Assembly (NCBI RefSeq): GCF_003046795.1
Contig: NZ_PZKN01000001.1
Coordinates: 232,253 to 296,252 of the forward strand
Source of the DNA: Desulfonatronum sp. SC1
Lineage (GTDB): Bacteria > Desulfobacterota > Desulfovibrionia > Desulfovibrionales > Desulfonatronaceae
Direction of reading: 5' to 3'
DNA length: 64,000 nucleotides
A program made the position numbers and the translations under genes. Below the pieces are notes generated by a model, which did not search any database, was not told the DNA's origin, and saw only the letters and a program-made list of their open reading frames with translations. Positions 29,001 through 38,610 of the stretch are shown here, piece after piece; position 1 is the first letter of the stretch; every line of letters starts with the position of its first letter.

Positions 29001-29364
29001 CCTTGAGCGAACGTCGTCTGAAACGCTCGGCCCTGCGGGACGTGGCCGGGATGCTGCGCTCCTTCGATTATCTGGCCCAGATGGTCCTGCGCGACCAGGT
29101 CGCCCTGCGCAAGACCGACGAGGCCGTGCTCGCTCCGTGGATCGCCGCCTGGTCTTCGGCGGTTTCCGGCGTATTTTTGAAGAGCTATCTGGAGCTGGCC
29201 CGCGGACACGTTTTTCTCCCGGACAAGGACGAGGAGATCAAAAGCTTGCTGGAGATTTTCGTCCTGGACAAGGCGGTCTACGAGTTGGGCTACGAACTGA
29301 ACAATCGCCTGGATTGGGTGGATCTCCCGCTCAAAGGCTTGAAAAACCTCATGGAGGTGCCGAC

Positions 29365-29368
<4 letters not shown>
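26036..29368 (+). CDS. treS: Trehalose synthase / maltokinase fusion
   Basis: A 1110-residue two-enzyme protein. Residues 1-550 are a GH13 maltose alpha-D-glucosyltransferase interconverting trehalose and maltose: the nucleophile aspartate is in [12 protein letters not shown] (about 210), the acid/base glutamate in [11 protein letters not shown] (about 252), and [10 protein letters not shown] (about 316) supplies the stabilising aspartate. Residues 575-1110 are a maltokinase: [14 protein letters not shown] near its start, then the phosphotransfer motif [12 protein letters not shown] (about 960) and [20 protein letters not shown] (about 980-1000). Fusions of this type make maltose-1-phosphate, usually the donor for GlgE. 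GGAGG precedes the ATG. glgB starts inside its stop codon, so the genes are coupled. Confidence 0.95.
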
Positions 29369-31371
<2,003 letters not shown>

Positions 31372-31375
31372 CCAG

Positions 31376-32899
31376 ATGATAGGACATCGATCCAGCGGCA
31401 TCCTGCTGCATGTCACTTCCCTGCCCTCGCGGTACGGCGTGGGTGATCTGGGGCCGGAGGCCCGGAAGTTCGTGGACTTTCTGGCGGCCTCTGGACAGCG
31501 CTACTGGCAGATGCTGCCCTTGAACCCCACGTCTCCGGTTCACGGCAACTCGCCCTACAGCAGCGACTCGGCCTTTGCCGGAAATCCTCTGCTGGTCAGT
31601 CCGGAGCGCATGGTCCAGGACGGCTTGCTTCGCCAAGAGGATTTGCGGAACATCGCCGACGTCCCGGTGGACCGGGTCAAGTACGCCAAGGCCCATGAGA
31701 TTCGGGAGGCGTTGCTGGCCAAGGCCTTTGCCGATGCGGGGGCGCGACCCGAAATCCAACAGGCCATGACCGCGTTTCGCGTCGAGCATGGCGCGTGGCT
31801 GGATGATTTTGCCCTGTTCCGAGCCCTGAAGGCCCACTTTCAGGGCCGTCCCTGGACGGCCTGGCCCGAAGAGGCGCGATACCGGGATGCCTCGGCATTG
31901 GACGCCTATCGGAAAACGCTTCACAACGAGATCGACCTGTTCTGTTTCCAGCAGTTTGTTTTTTTTCGCCAGTGGCGGGCCTTGCGGGCCTATTGCCGCG
32001 ACAGAAGCGTGGAGTTGATCGGCGACGTGCCGATCTACGTGAACGAGGACAGCGTGGACGTCTGGGCCAACCCGGAGTTGTTCAAGCTCGACGACCGGCT
32101 CCGTCCCAGGGTTCGAGCCGGAGTGCCTCCAGACTACTTTAGCGAGACCGGCCAGCTCTGGGGCAACCCGGTGTACGATTGGGAACGGATGGAGCAGGAA
32201 GGTTTTGCCTGGTGGGTGCAGCGCATCCGGCACAACGTGGAGTTGTTCGACCTTGTTCGCCTGGACCATTTCCGGGGCTTCGTGGCTTGCTGGGAGGTTC
32301 CGGCGGGGCACGAGACCGCCATGCACGGTCAGTGGTCCGAGGTTCCGGCTGAGGCCTTTTTTCGGACCCTTGCCAAAGCCTTTGATCCAATGCCGCTGAT
32401 CGCCGAGGACCTGGGAACCATCGATGACGCTGTGCGCGACGTGATGCGTGATTTCAAGCTGCCGGGGATGAAGATCCTGCTTTTCGCTTACGGTCCGGAC
32501 TTGCCCACGAATCCGTATGCTCCGCACAACCATGTGCAAAACTGCTACGTCTATACCGGTACCCACGACAACAACACGGTGCGCGGCTGGTTCGAGGAAG
32601 AGGCCGATCTGGAGACCCTGGCCCGGGTGGACGAGTATCTCGGTTTTCCCTGTACTTCGGAAACAGTGGCCGCCGCCTTCGTGCGCATGGGCATGCAGTC
32701 CGTGGCGGACGTGGCCGTTTTTCCGCTGCAAGACATTCTGGGGCTGGGGGCCAAGGCCAAGATGAACGTGCCCGGCGTGGCCAACGGCAACTGGTCCTGG
32801 CGGATGGCTCCGGATGTGTTGAACGACCTGGGAGGCGAGGCCCGAAAAAGGCTTCTGAACATAACGACCTTATGTGGAAGAGGTGCCACATCCCGATGA
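31376..32899 (+). CDS. malQ: 4-alpha-glucanotransferase (amylomaltase)
   Basis: A 507-residue GH77 enzyme that disproportionates maltodextrins. It starts with SSGILLHVTSLPSRYGVGDL and YWQMLPLNPTSP. Catalytic residues are the aspartate in VRLDHFRGF (about 296), the glutamate in IAEDLGTI (about 343) and the aspartate in TGTHDNNTVRGW (about 397); GDVPIYVNEDSVDVWANPEL is also typical. The length fits the short bacterial and plant D-enzyme type. Its stop TGA overlaps the ATG of the next gene. Together with treS-maltokinase and glgB it forms a storage or compatible-solute glucan module. Confidence 0.95.
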   Translation: MIGHRSSGILLHVTSLPSRYGVGDLGPEARKFVDFLAASGQRYWQMLPLNPTSPVHGNSPYSSDSAFAGNPLLVSPERMVQDGLLRQEDLRNIADVPVDRVKYAKAHEIREALLAKAFADAGARPEIQQAMTAFRVEHGAWLDDFALFRALKAHFQGRPWTAWPEEARYRDASALDAYRKTLHNEIDLFCFQQFVFFRQWRALRAYCRDRSVELIGDVPIYVNEDSVDVWANPELFKLDDRLRPRVRAGVPPDYFSETGQLWGNPVYDWERMEQEGFAWWVQRIRHNVELFDLVRLDHFRGFVACWEVPAGHETAMHGQWSEVPAEAFFRTLAKAFDPMPLIAEDLGTIDDAVRDVMRDFKLPGMKILLFAYGPDLPTNPYAPHNHVQNCYVYTGTHDNNTVRGWFEEEADLETLARVDEYLGFPCTSETVAAAFVRMGMQSVADVAVFPLQDILGLGAKAKMNVPGVANGNWSWRMAPDVLNDLGGEARKRLLNITTLCGRGATSR

Positions 32900-34152
32900 A
32901 GTACATTTCCTGTCTGATCGCGCTTTGCGTTTTGCTCTGGAACGCCTCTCCTCTGCTCTCAGCCCCTTCCGATCTGGAGACGGCCCAGGAGTTTTTGGCC
33001 GAAGGGCGCATTCCGGACGCTTATCAATCCATCCAGAGCCACCTTCGACTCCATCCCGGCGATCCTCGGGGGGCTTTCCTGAAAGCAGTTGCCCTGGAGC
33101 GCCTGGGACGGTTTTCCGAGGCCATGGACGTATACCGCGACCTGATCGAACGTCATCCGGAGTTGCCCGAACCCTATAACAACTTAGCCGGCCTGCTGGC
33201 GGCCGCGGGGCGTTTCGACGAAGCCAAGGCAACGCTGCAAGCCGCCCTGGAGACGCATCCCAGCTATGCCACGGCCCACCAGAATCTGAGTCGGATTTAT
33301 TCGGCCATGGCCAGTAGCGCGTACCGTCGGGTTCTGGGCAAGGACGACGAGCGGATTCTCGTGCACCTCGATCCATTGGAAGAGCTTTCCGGCACGCCCG
33401 CTGGCCCTCTCCCCGCGGTGAGCGTGTACGTTGCCTCCGTTGCTCCTCGCGGTCCCGATTCAGAGGCGGAATCGGCCCGTGATCCCCAGACTCCCGCGGC
33501 TCCTGAACCTTCTTCGGAGCCGATCGCGGCCGCACCGGAACCCAGCCCGCAGCCCGCCCTTCGATCGCCGGAGGAGCCAATTGTCGAACCGGCTCCCGGG
33601 CCGATTTCGGAACCCGTCATTGAACCGGCACCCGAACCGACACCCAAGCCGATACCCGAACCGGTCACGCCCCAGCCCGCTCCTCCGGAACAGGTCATCG
33701 TTCCGAGCCCTGAACCCACTCCTTCTCCAACTGCTCCCGAGCCTCCGGTTGTGGCCCCTCCCACGCCACCTGAAATCACCGAGCCTCGACTGAGCCCTGA
33801 TACCGTCAAGGCAGCCATCACCGACGTGGTGTTGAACTGGGCCAAAGCCTGGGAGAGCCAGAACGTGGAGGCGTATCTCTCCTTTTACAGCGGGAACTTT
33901 CGACCCGAAGGCGGGCTCGGCCTCGCGCAATGGCGGGAGCAGCGCCGGACTCGTGTAGCCGCGCCGCCCTTTATTAACGTGACACTTTCCAACATCGTCG
34001 TCACCATCCTGGACGAAAGCACGGCCCAGGTTCGCTTTTCCCAGCGCTACCGATCCAATGTGATCAACGACCAAGTGCCCAAAGAGCTCCAACTGCGCAA
34101 GGAAGACAGCCAGTGGAGGATCGCTCGGGAGCGCTTGCTGCCGCGATCGTGA
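32896..34152 (+). CDS. TPR protein with Pro/Glu-rich linker and Cds6-like C-terminal domain
   Basis: A 418-residue exported protein. The ATG at 32896 overlaps the malQ stop (ATGA) and AGAGGTG lies ten bases upstream, so translation is coupled; residues 1-23 are a signal peptide. Residues about 28-140 are TPR repeats (AKATLQAALETHPSYATAHQ). Residues 185-300 are a low-complexity stretch dominated by Pro-Glu-Pro repeats (EPAPEPTPKPIPEP), probably a flexible wall-spanning linker. The last 110 residues (VLNWAKAWESQNVEAYLSFY, ending in SQWRIARERLL) are an NTF2-like domain similar to the C-terminus of the L,D-transpeptidase encoded next. It may work with that enzyme; this is inference. Confidence 0.82.
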   Translation: MKYISCLIALCVLLWNASPLLSAPSDLETAQEFLAEGRIPDAYQSIQSHLRLHPGDPRGAFLKAVALERLGRFSEAMDVYRDLIERHPELPEPYNNLAGLLAAAGRFDEAKATLQAALETHPSYATAHQNLSRIYSAMASSAYRRVLGKDDERILVHLDPLEELSGTPAGPLPAVSVYVASVAPRGPDSEAESARDPQTPAAPEPSSEPIAAAPEPSPQPALRSPEEPIVEPAPGPISEPVIEPAPEPTPKPIPEPVTPQPAPPEQVIVPSPEPTPSPTAPEPPVVAPPTPPEITEPRLSPDTVKAAITDVVLNWAKAWESQNVEAYLSFYSGNFRPEGGLGLAQWREQRRTRVAAPPFINVTLSNIVVTILDESTAQVRFSQRYRSNVINDQVPKELQLRKEDSQWRIARERLLPRS

Positions 34153-34187
34153 GGTCATGGACCTTGAAAAGGAATAGAAAAAAACTC

Positions 34188-35453
34188 ATGGCCGCGCAAG
34201 GGACCGATTTTTTCGTTAATGATCATGCCCGGCGAGCCGTTCGCCGCGGGGTTATGCTCCTGGTTCTTGTCTGTTGCCTGCCGTTCTTTTCCGAACGGTC
34301 GGTCGAAGCGAACGTGGAAGAATTCTTGGCCAAGGGCCATGGCTTGAGCATAAGCCGAGAACCCGAGGTGTTTCTGCTCAACGCCTTGGAGAACGTGCAA
34401 CGTGAACGTCTGGATCAGGCCCAGATTTTGCTGGAGGATCTGATTCGGGACAATCCGGATTTTCGTCTGGCCCATCTTGTCTATGCCGATGTTTTGGCGG
34501 CCCGGGCCGGGACGTTACGCGGACTCGGGGCGGGGGTGGTTCCGGACGAGGAACTGGCTGGGCTGGAGGACGAAGTCCGAAGGCGATGGTTATATTATCA
34601 GCAACGGCCTAACGGCGCGTTGTTACCGTCCAGCTTGGTCGCCCTGGGGGAGAGCGAACCGTATGCCCTGGTCGTGGATCTGGAACTGTCCCGGATGTAT
34701 GTCTTGGCAAACACGCGCGGCGGGTTGCGCATCGTGGACGACTATTACGTGTCCGGAGGCAAGGAAGGTCCGGAGAAGCACCGGGAAGGCGACCGACGGA
34801 CGCCGCTGGGTGTGTATTTCATTCAGGAACACATTCCAGGCAACCGGCTTCCCAGTCTTTACGGCTGGGGAGCCTTCACCCTGGACTACCCAAATCCGCT
34901 GGACCGCCGCCTGGGCAAGACGGGGCACGGGATTTGGCTGCATGGAAACCCCACGGGGACCTTCAGCAGGCCGCCTCAGGACAGCGACGGTTGCGTGACC
35001 ATGCACAACAAGGACCTGGAAGCCCTGGCCCCATTGCTAGGTCACGGCAATGTTCCCGTGATCATCGCGCGCCAAGTTGATTGGGCGGATCCGGGAGACT
35101 TGGCCATGACCCGCGAGGAAAAGTTCGGCATGCTGGAGGCGTGGCGTTTGGATTGGGAAAGCTTGGACTCTGATGCGTATTTGAAGCATTACTCGCGGGA
35201 GTTTCGTAGCGGGTCTCAGAATTACTCCGCCTGGGCACGGCACAAGCGGCGGGTCAACGCCGGGAAAGAAGAAATCCGGGTCCAACTGGCCAATGTCAAC
35301 CTGTTCGCATACCCCGAAGCTCCGGGTATCATGGTGGCCACCTTTACCCAGGACTACTGGAGCGACAATTATCAGTCCACATCCCGCAAGCGCCAGTTTT
35401 GGAAGCACGAAGCCGACGGCCAGTGGCGGATCATCTACGAAGGAACGTACTGA
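34188..35453 (+). CDS. L,D-transpeptidase (YkuD) with C-terminal Cds6-like domain
   Basis: A 421-residue periplasmic enzyme expected to make 3-3 crosslinks in peptidoglycan or attach proteins to it. An N-terminal hydrophobic segment (GVMLLVLVCCLPFF) serves as signal or anchor. The YkuD catalytic pattern is complete: IWLHGNPTG (about 250) and SDGCVTMHN with the nucleophile cysteine near 269. The last 110 residues (AWRLDWESLDSDAYLKHYSR, ending in GQWRIIYEGTY) form an NTF2-like domain related to that of the preceding gene. The ATG at 34188 is preferred; a TTG at 34164 in frame is possible. It ends the glucan/envelope operon. Confidence 0.9.
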   Translation: MAAQGTDFFVNDHARRAVRRGVMLLVLVCCLPFFSERSVEANVEEFLAKGHGLSISREPEVFLLNALENVQRERLDQAQILLEDLIRDNPDFRLAHLVYADVLAARAGTLRGLGAGVVPDEELAGLEDEVRRRWLYYQQRPNGALLPSSLVALGESEPYALVVDLELSRMYVLANTRGGLRIVDDYYVSGGKEGPEKHREGDRRTPLGVYFIQEHIPGNRLPSLYGWGAFTLDYPNPLDRRLGKTGHGIWLHGNPTGTFSRPPQDSDGCVTMHNKDLEALAPLLGHGNVPVIIARQVDWADPGDLAMTREEKFGMLEAWRLDWESLDSDAYLKHYSREFRSGSQNYSAWARHKRRVNAGKEEIRVQLANVNLFAYPEAPGIMVATFTQDYWSDNYQSTSRKRQFWKHEADGQWRIIYEGTY

Positions 35454-35501
35454 GCAGGGATTGATTGTCGCAATTTAAAGTATATCAGGTGGTTCTGGGT
35501 C

Positions 35502-35528
35502 TAAAGTTTTTCAGACTTCCGCCGATAA
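35502..35528 (+). promoter_or_regulatory. Sigma-28 (FliA) promoter
   Basis: TAAA at 35502-35505, exactly 15 bases, then GCCGATAA at 35521-35528 match the FliA consensus TAAA-N15-GCCGATAA without a mismatch. It lies about 20 bases before the DVU0524-type gene and would place that gene in the late flagellar class. Confidence 0.9.
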
Positions 35529-35550
35529 AGGTCATGAGGAGTAATCCGTC

Positions 35551-35967
35551 GTGACCATTAAACCGTTCCAAGTTCAAAACATGCTCCGCGGCTATGACCG
35601 GCACCTGGATCAGGGCCGACGAATGGCGCGGTATCGTATGCTGCTCCAGCGGTCCTCGCCGGGGGACATGGTCATCCTGTCCCAGGATGCCCGCCGCAGG
35701 CAGCTGGTGGAGAAAATCGCCACCGAGATCATGGACAGCCTGATGGTTTCCGGAAGCAACAACCCCGTGGTACTGGACATCAAAGAAGATCTGCAAAGGG
35801 AGTTCGGCTTTGAAATGGAATTCCGGTATCTTCCCCTGGAGCCCGAGATGCAGATTCTGCGTAAGGACGGCGAAGAGTTGATCGAGGTCATCGGCGAGGA
35901 GAAGACCACCATTCTTGAACGTTTCTGGCGCATTACCCTGGAAAAGGTCAACGAGACGATGCTGTAG
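35551..35967 (+). CDS. DVU0524-family FlgM-associated protein
   Basis: A 138-residue soluble protein. It resembles the Desulfovibrio DVU0524 family that sits next to flgM; no biochemical role is known to me. It has no membrane segment, and MARYRMLLQRSSPGDMVILS and QREFGFEMEFRYLPLEPEMQ are its most distinctive segments. The GTG start at 35551 has AGGAG about ten bases upstream. It is preceded by a perfect sigma-28 promoter, and flgM, with its own sigma-28 promoter, follows 79 bases later. It is probably a late flagellar regulator or chaperone; this is inference from position. Confidence 0.8.
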   Translation: MTIKPFQVQNMLRGYDRHLDQGRRMARYRMLLQRSSPGDMVILSQDARRRQLVEKIATEIMDSLMVSGSNNPVVLDIKEDLQREFGFEMEFRYLPLEPEMQILRKDGEELIEVIGEEKTTILERFWRITLEKVNETML

Positions 35968-35992
35968 CGGGCCAAGTCCACATGCTCGCACC

Positions 35993-36019
35993 TAAAGCTC
36001 GGCAGGATTTTGCCGATAT
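35993..36019 (+). promoter_or_regulatory. Sigma-28 (FliA) promoter for flgM
   Basis: TAAA at 35993-35996, 15 bases, then GCCGATAT at 36012-36019 match the FliA consensus with one end-position difference. The flgM start follows at 36047, so the anti-sigma factor is probably under control of the sigma factor it inhibits. Confidence 0.88.
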
Positions 36020-36046
36020 ACGGTTAGAGAGCAAGGAGGCAGAATT

Positions 36047-36352
36047 ATGGAAATCAAAAAGCTCATAGATACCTTTCGGCCCGCGGATAATCGGGAAGTG
36101 GGGAACAAGCCGGCTCGTGGCGGATCCACTTCAGGAACCTCGACTCAACAGAGCGACAGAGTCACTCTTTCCGCCGGGGCCCAGACTTTGCGAGCCGCCA
36201 TGACCGCCGCCCAGGCGAGTTCCGGGGTGCGTACGGAGCGGGTGGAACAACTCCGGAGTCAGGTGGAGACCAATACCTACCAGATGAATAGCCGCAAGAC
36301 CGCCGAAAAAATGATTGAGCAGGAACGCGGTGAATGGGAGCGCTCGATTTGA
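36047..36352 (+). CDS. flgM: Anti-sigma-28 factor
   Basis: A 101-residue FlgM. The N-terminal half is polar and probably disordered; the C-terminal half (DRVTLSAGAQTLRAA, then RVEQLRSQVETNTYQMNS and KTAEKMIEQE) is the FliA-binding part typical of the family. FlgM holds FliA inactive until the hook is complete, when it is exported. AAGGAGG lies seven bases before the ATG. The gene is convergent with fliW, leaving ten bases between the stops. Confidence 0.92.
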   Translation: MEIKKLIDTFRPADNREVGNKPARGGSTSGTSTQQSDRVTLSAGAQTLRAAMTAAQASSGVRTERVEQLRSQVETNTYQMNSRKTAEKMIEQERGEWERSI

Positions 36353-36362
36353 CGCCTGCCGC

Positions 36363-36842
36363 TTATGACGGCTCACATGGCGGGCCTTCGCCTGTTTGAC
36401 CTCCCCCAGCCAGATGTAGCCTGGGAGGGTGACGCAACAGGTTCTGCGGAACCTGCATCCCTCTGCGCAAGCGAATGTTGATGACCAGGGGGCCGACCAG
36501 GTTCAGCACCGCGTCTTCCGGCTTGCCCGGAGGGATGGTCACGGTGACCAGGACCACGGCCTCGCGAATGTTCTTCAAGCGCAACAGGTCCTGCTCCGCC
36601 GTACTGATCTTTATCCGATAATCCGGCACGTACACGTAGGGGTCGGCGACCATTAGCCCAAGTTGCGGGTCCGTGCAGCTCTGTAACAGGAAGAAGGCCG
36701 AATCCTCCCGCAACCGGACCAGCGCGAAATCCCGTTGCGCTTCAAAACCCACCAATCCCTTGGGAAAAAGGATCAAGCGATCCTGTTCCACATGCAGCGG
36801 CCCGACCCGCGAATGAATCACTCTTTCTTTTTTCTGGACCAT
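36363..36842 (-). CDS. fliW: Flagellar assembly factor FliW
   Basis: A 159-residue protein that binds CsrA and, alternately, flagellin, so that flagellin synthesis is matched to need. It contains [40 protein letters not shown] and [35 protein letters not shown], all typical of FliW. The start codon lies inside the 3' end of csrA (25-base overlap), so the two partners are translated in a coupled way. The C-terminal tail ([15 protein letters not shown]) is less conserved. Confidence 0.95.
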   Translation of the reverse strand: MVQKKERVIHSRVGPLHVEQDRLILFPKGLVGFEAQRDFALVRLREDSAFFLLQSCTDPQLGLMVADPYVYVPDYRIKISTAEQDLLRLKNIREAVVLVTVTIPPGKPEDAVLNLVGPLVINIRLRRGMQVPQNLLRHPPRLHLAGGGQTGEGPPCEPS

Positions 36843-37057
36843 AGTTCCGTCGCCATGAAAAAGTCCTGCTCCGTGGCCTGAGCGGCCATCAGATTCTCTT
36901 CCTTGATTCGCAAATAGACCTCCTCCCGGTGTACGGTCAGATCCCTGGGGATGTCGAACCCCAACTTGACCTGATTGCCCTGGACCTTGAGCACGGTGAC
37001 CTTGATATCATCACCCAGGTACAGACTTTCCCCTGCCTTCCGGGTCAAAATGAGCAT
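36818..37057 (-). CDS. csrA: Carbon storage regulator CsrA
   Basis: A 79-residue RNA-binding translational repressor. The first 60 residues are canonical ([40 protein letters not shown]), including the RNA-contacting arginine in the VHREE stretch. The C-terminal extension ([20 protein letters not shown]) is a little longer than in gamma-proteobacteria, as in FliW-partnered CsrA. Its 3' end overlaps fliW. CsrA here probably represses flagellin translation and is relieved by FliW. Confidence 0.97.
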   Translation of the reverse strand: MLILTRKAGESLYLGDDIKVTVLKVQGNQVKLGFDIPRDLTVHREEVYLRIKEENLMAAQATEQDFFMATELWSRKKKE

Positions 37058-37082
37058 GGTTCGTCGATCCGCGTCATGATGC

Positions 37083-38582
37083 CTACATGAAATTGACCAG
37101 GCTCATTCGCATGATTGTGGTGGAGGATTTCAACACGGCCTCGTAGGTGATCTGCTGCATGTGCATCTGGGTCATCAACTCGGCAATGTCCACGTCTTCG
37201 ATGCTGCTTTTGCGTTCAGTCGCATTCAACTGCAATCCGTACAGGATGTTGTTCGTGATATCCAACCGATTCCGCCGCGCTCCGACCCCGGCAAGATAGG
37301 TGGAGATGTGACTCTGCACGTCGGTCAGGTCGTCCAGGGCCTCCTGAGCACCTTGCTGGGTGTTCGTCTCCAGATACCCGATCAGTTTGCCGACGGTTTC
37401 AAAAAGATTGTTGGACAGCTTGCCGCGCAGCTCCACCGGCTGACTGTTGTACAGCCCGCCGAATACATCTTTGCCGATATTGTTGATTTGGATGGTTTCG
37501 TTCTGGGATATCTCGACATGCATCAGGGCACGGTTGGGGCGGATGACGAATTGATCGCCCGGGACGGGATTGGTGGCGAGGTTCAAAAAACCACCGGGAA
37601 CCGGTAAGGACGGGGTACCTACTGGAGCCGTATTCCCCTCCGTCCAGCTACGCCCTCCGTCAGTGCTGTAGGAGAAGCCGATGTTCGTACCGTCATTCGA
37701 GTCGATGCGAATATTGACGTTTGTTTTGAAGACCCCGGCTGCCTCCGGATTGAGCCCCGGGGTGGAACCGAAATGTTCCACCGCGATGCTGTTTTCGTCA
37801 TCCCCCTGATAAACTGCCGTTGGTCGAACCCAGAGCCAAGAACCGGATGTGTCGTTGTCATCATTAGCGATATCAGTGGCGACTACATTTGCAGTATTGT
37901 TAACCGTAACCCGAACACCTCCCATGAGAAGAACCTGTGTGTTCAATGGCGGAGCTGGATCGTACGTGCCATTGTTCCAGGATTTCCCTCCGTCGTTGGA
38001 ATACCTGAAGGCTGGTGGTGGCGCAGAGGAGAGGCCTCCATCATCAAGAAATTGAACAAGTACGGTCCCCGATGTGCCTCCTTCCACGCTCAGAATATTT
38101 CCATCCAGTGTTCCATTCCCGTTGCTTTGCGCGAACAAAGCTTCCCGAAACGCTGCCGTGTCGGTTTTATGGCCGGAGTAGATGTATTTGCCTTCATATG
38201 ATGCGTTGGAAAGTGTGATCAGTTGGCTGTAAAGCTGGCGGGCCTCAAAGGAGATCTGTTCCCGGTTGTCCGCCGACAACGTGCCCGTCGCGGCTTGTTG
38301 GGCAAGCTCCTTGAGTCGGGTAATGACCACGTTGACCTGAATCAGGTTTTCATCGGCCAGGCTGTTCCAGCCCTGGGCCGTGTCAATGTTTTTCCGATAC
38401 TGGGCCATGGAGGCCATGGAATCCCGGTAAGAGAGTACCCGGGACATGCCGATAGGATCATCCGAGGGACGGTTGATCTTTTTCTGGCTGGAAGCCTGCA
38501 GGTTCAGCTCGACCAGGCTCGAAAGCGACCGGTTCATGTAGCTGAGCACGTTTGCGTAGATATTTCGATGGCTGACACGCAT
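37083..38582 (-). CDS. flgL: Flagellar hook-filament junction protein FlgL with large Asp-box insert
   Basis: A 499-residue HAP3 protein; simple FlgL proteins are nearer 300 residues. The N-terminal coiled part ([40 protein letters not shown]) and C-terminal part ([20 protein letters not shown]) are conserved flagellin-like helices. The extra central region, about residues 170-370, carries two Asp-box motifs, SNDGGKSW (195-202) and STDGGRSW (306-313), which form exposed beta domains. The coding DNA of this insert is richer in A and T than its flanks. csrA follows 25 bases later on the same strand. Confidence 0.93.
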   Translation of the reverse strand: MRVSHRNIYANVLSYMNRSLSSLVELNLQASSQKKINRPSDDPIGMSRVLSYRDSMASMAQYRKNIDTAQGWNSLADENLIQVNVVITRLKELAQQAATGTLSADNREQISFEARQLYSQLITLSNASYEGKYIYSGHKTDTAAFREALFAQSNGNGTLDGNILSVEGGTSGTVLVQFLDDGGLSSAPPPAFRYSNDGGKSWNNGTYDPAPPLNTQVLLMGGVRVTVNNTANVVATDIANDDNDTSGSWLWVRPTAVYQGDDENSIAVEHFGSTPGLNPEAAGVFKTNVNIRIDSNDGTNIGFSYSTDGGRSWTEGNTAPVGTPSLPVPGGFLNLATNPVPGDQFVIRPNRALMHVEISQNETIQINNIGKDVFGGLYNSQPVELRGKLSNNLFETVGKLIGYLETNTQQGAQEALDDLTDVQSHISTYLAGVGARRNRLDITNNILYGLQLNATERKSSIEDVDIAELMTQMHMQQITYEAVLKSSTTIMRMSLVNFM

Positions 38583-38610
38583 GAGGCTTTGCTCCTTGCC
38601 GACGTTACGT

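Noticed and set aside
33580..33800. Pro-Glu repeat region considered as an out-of-frame or repeat element
   Set aside because: It is in frame within the TPR protein and is a normal low-complexity linker of envelope proteins.
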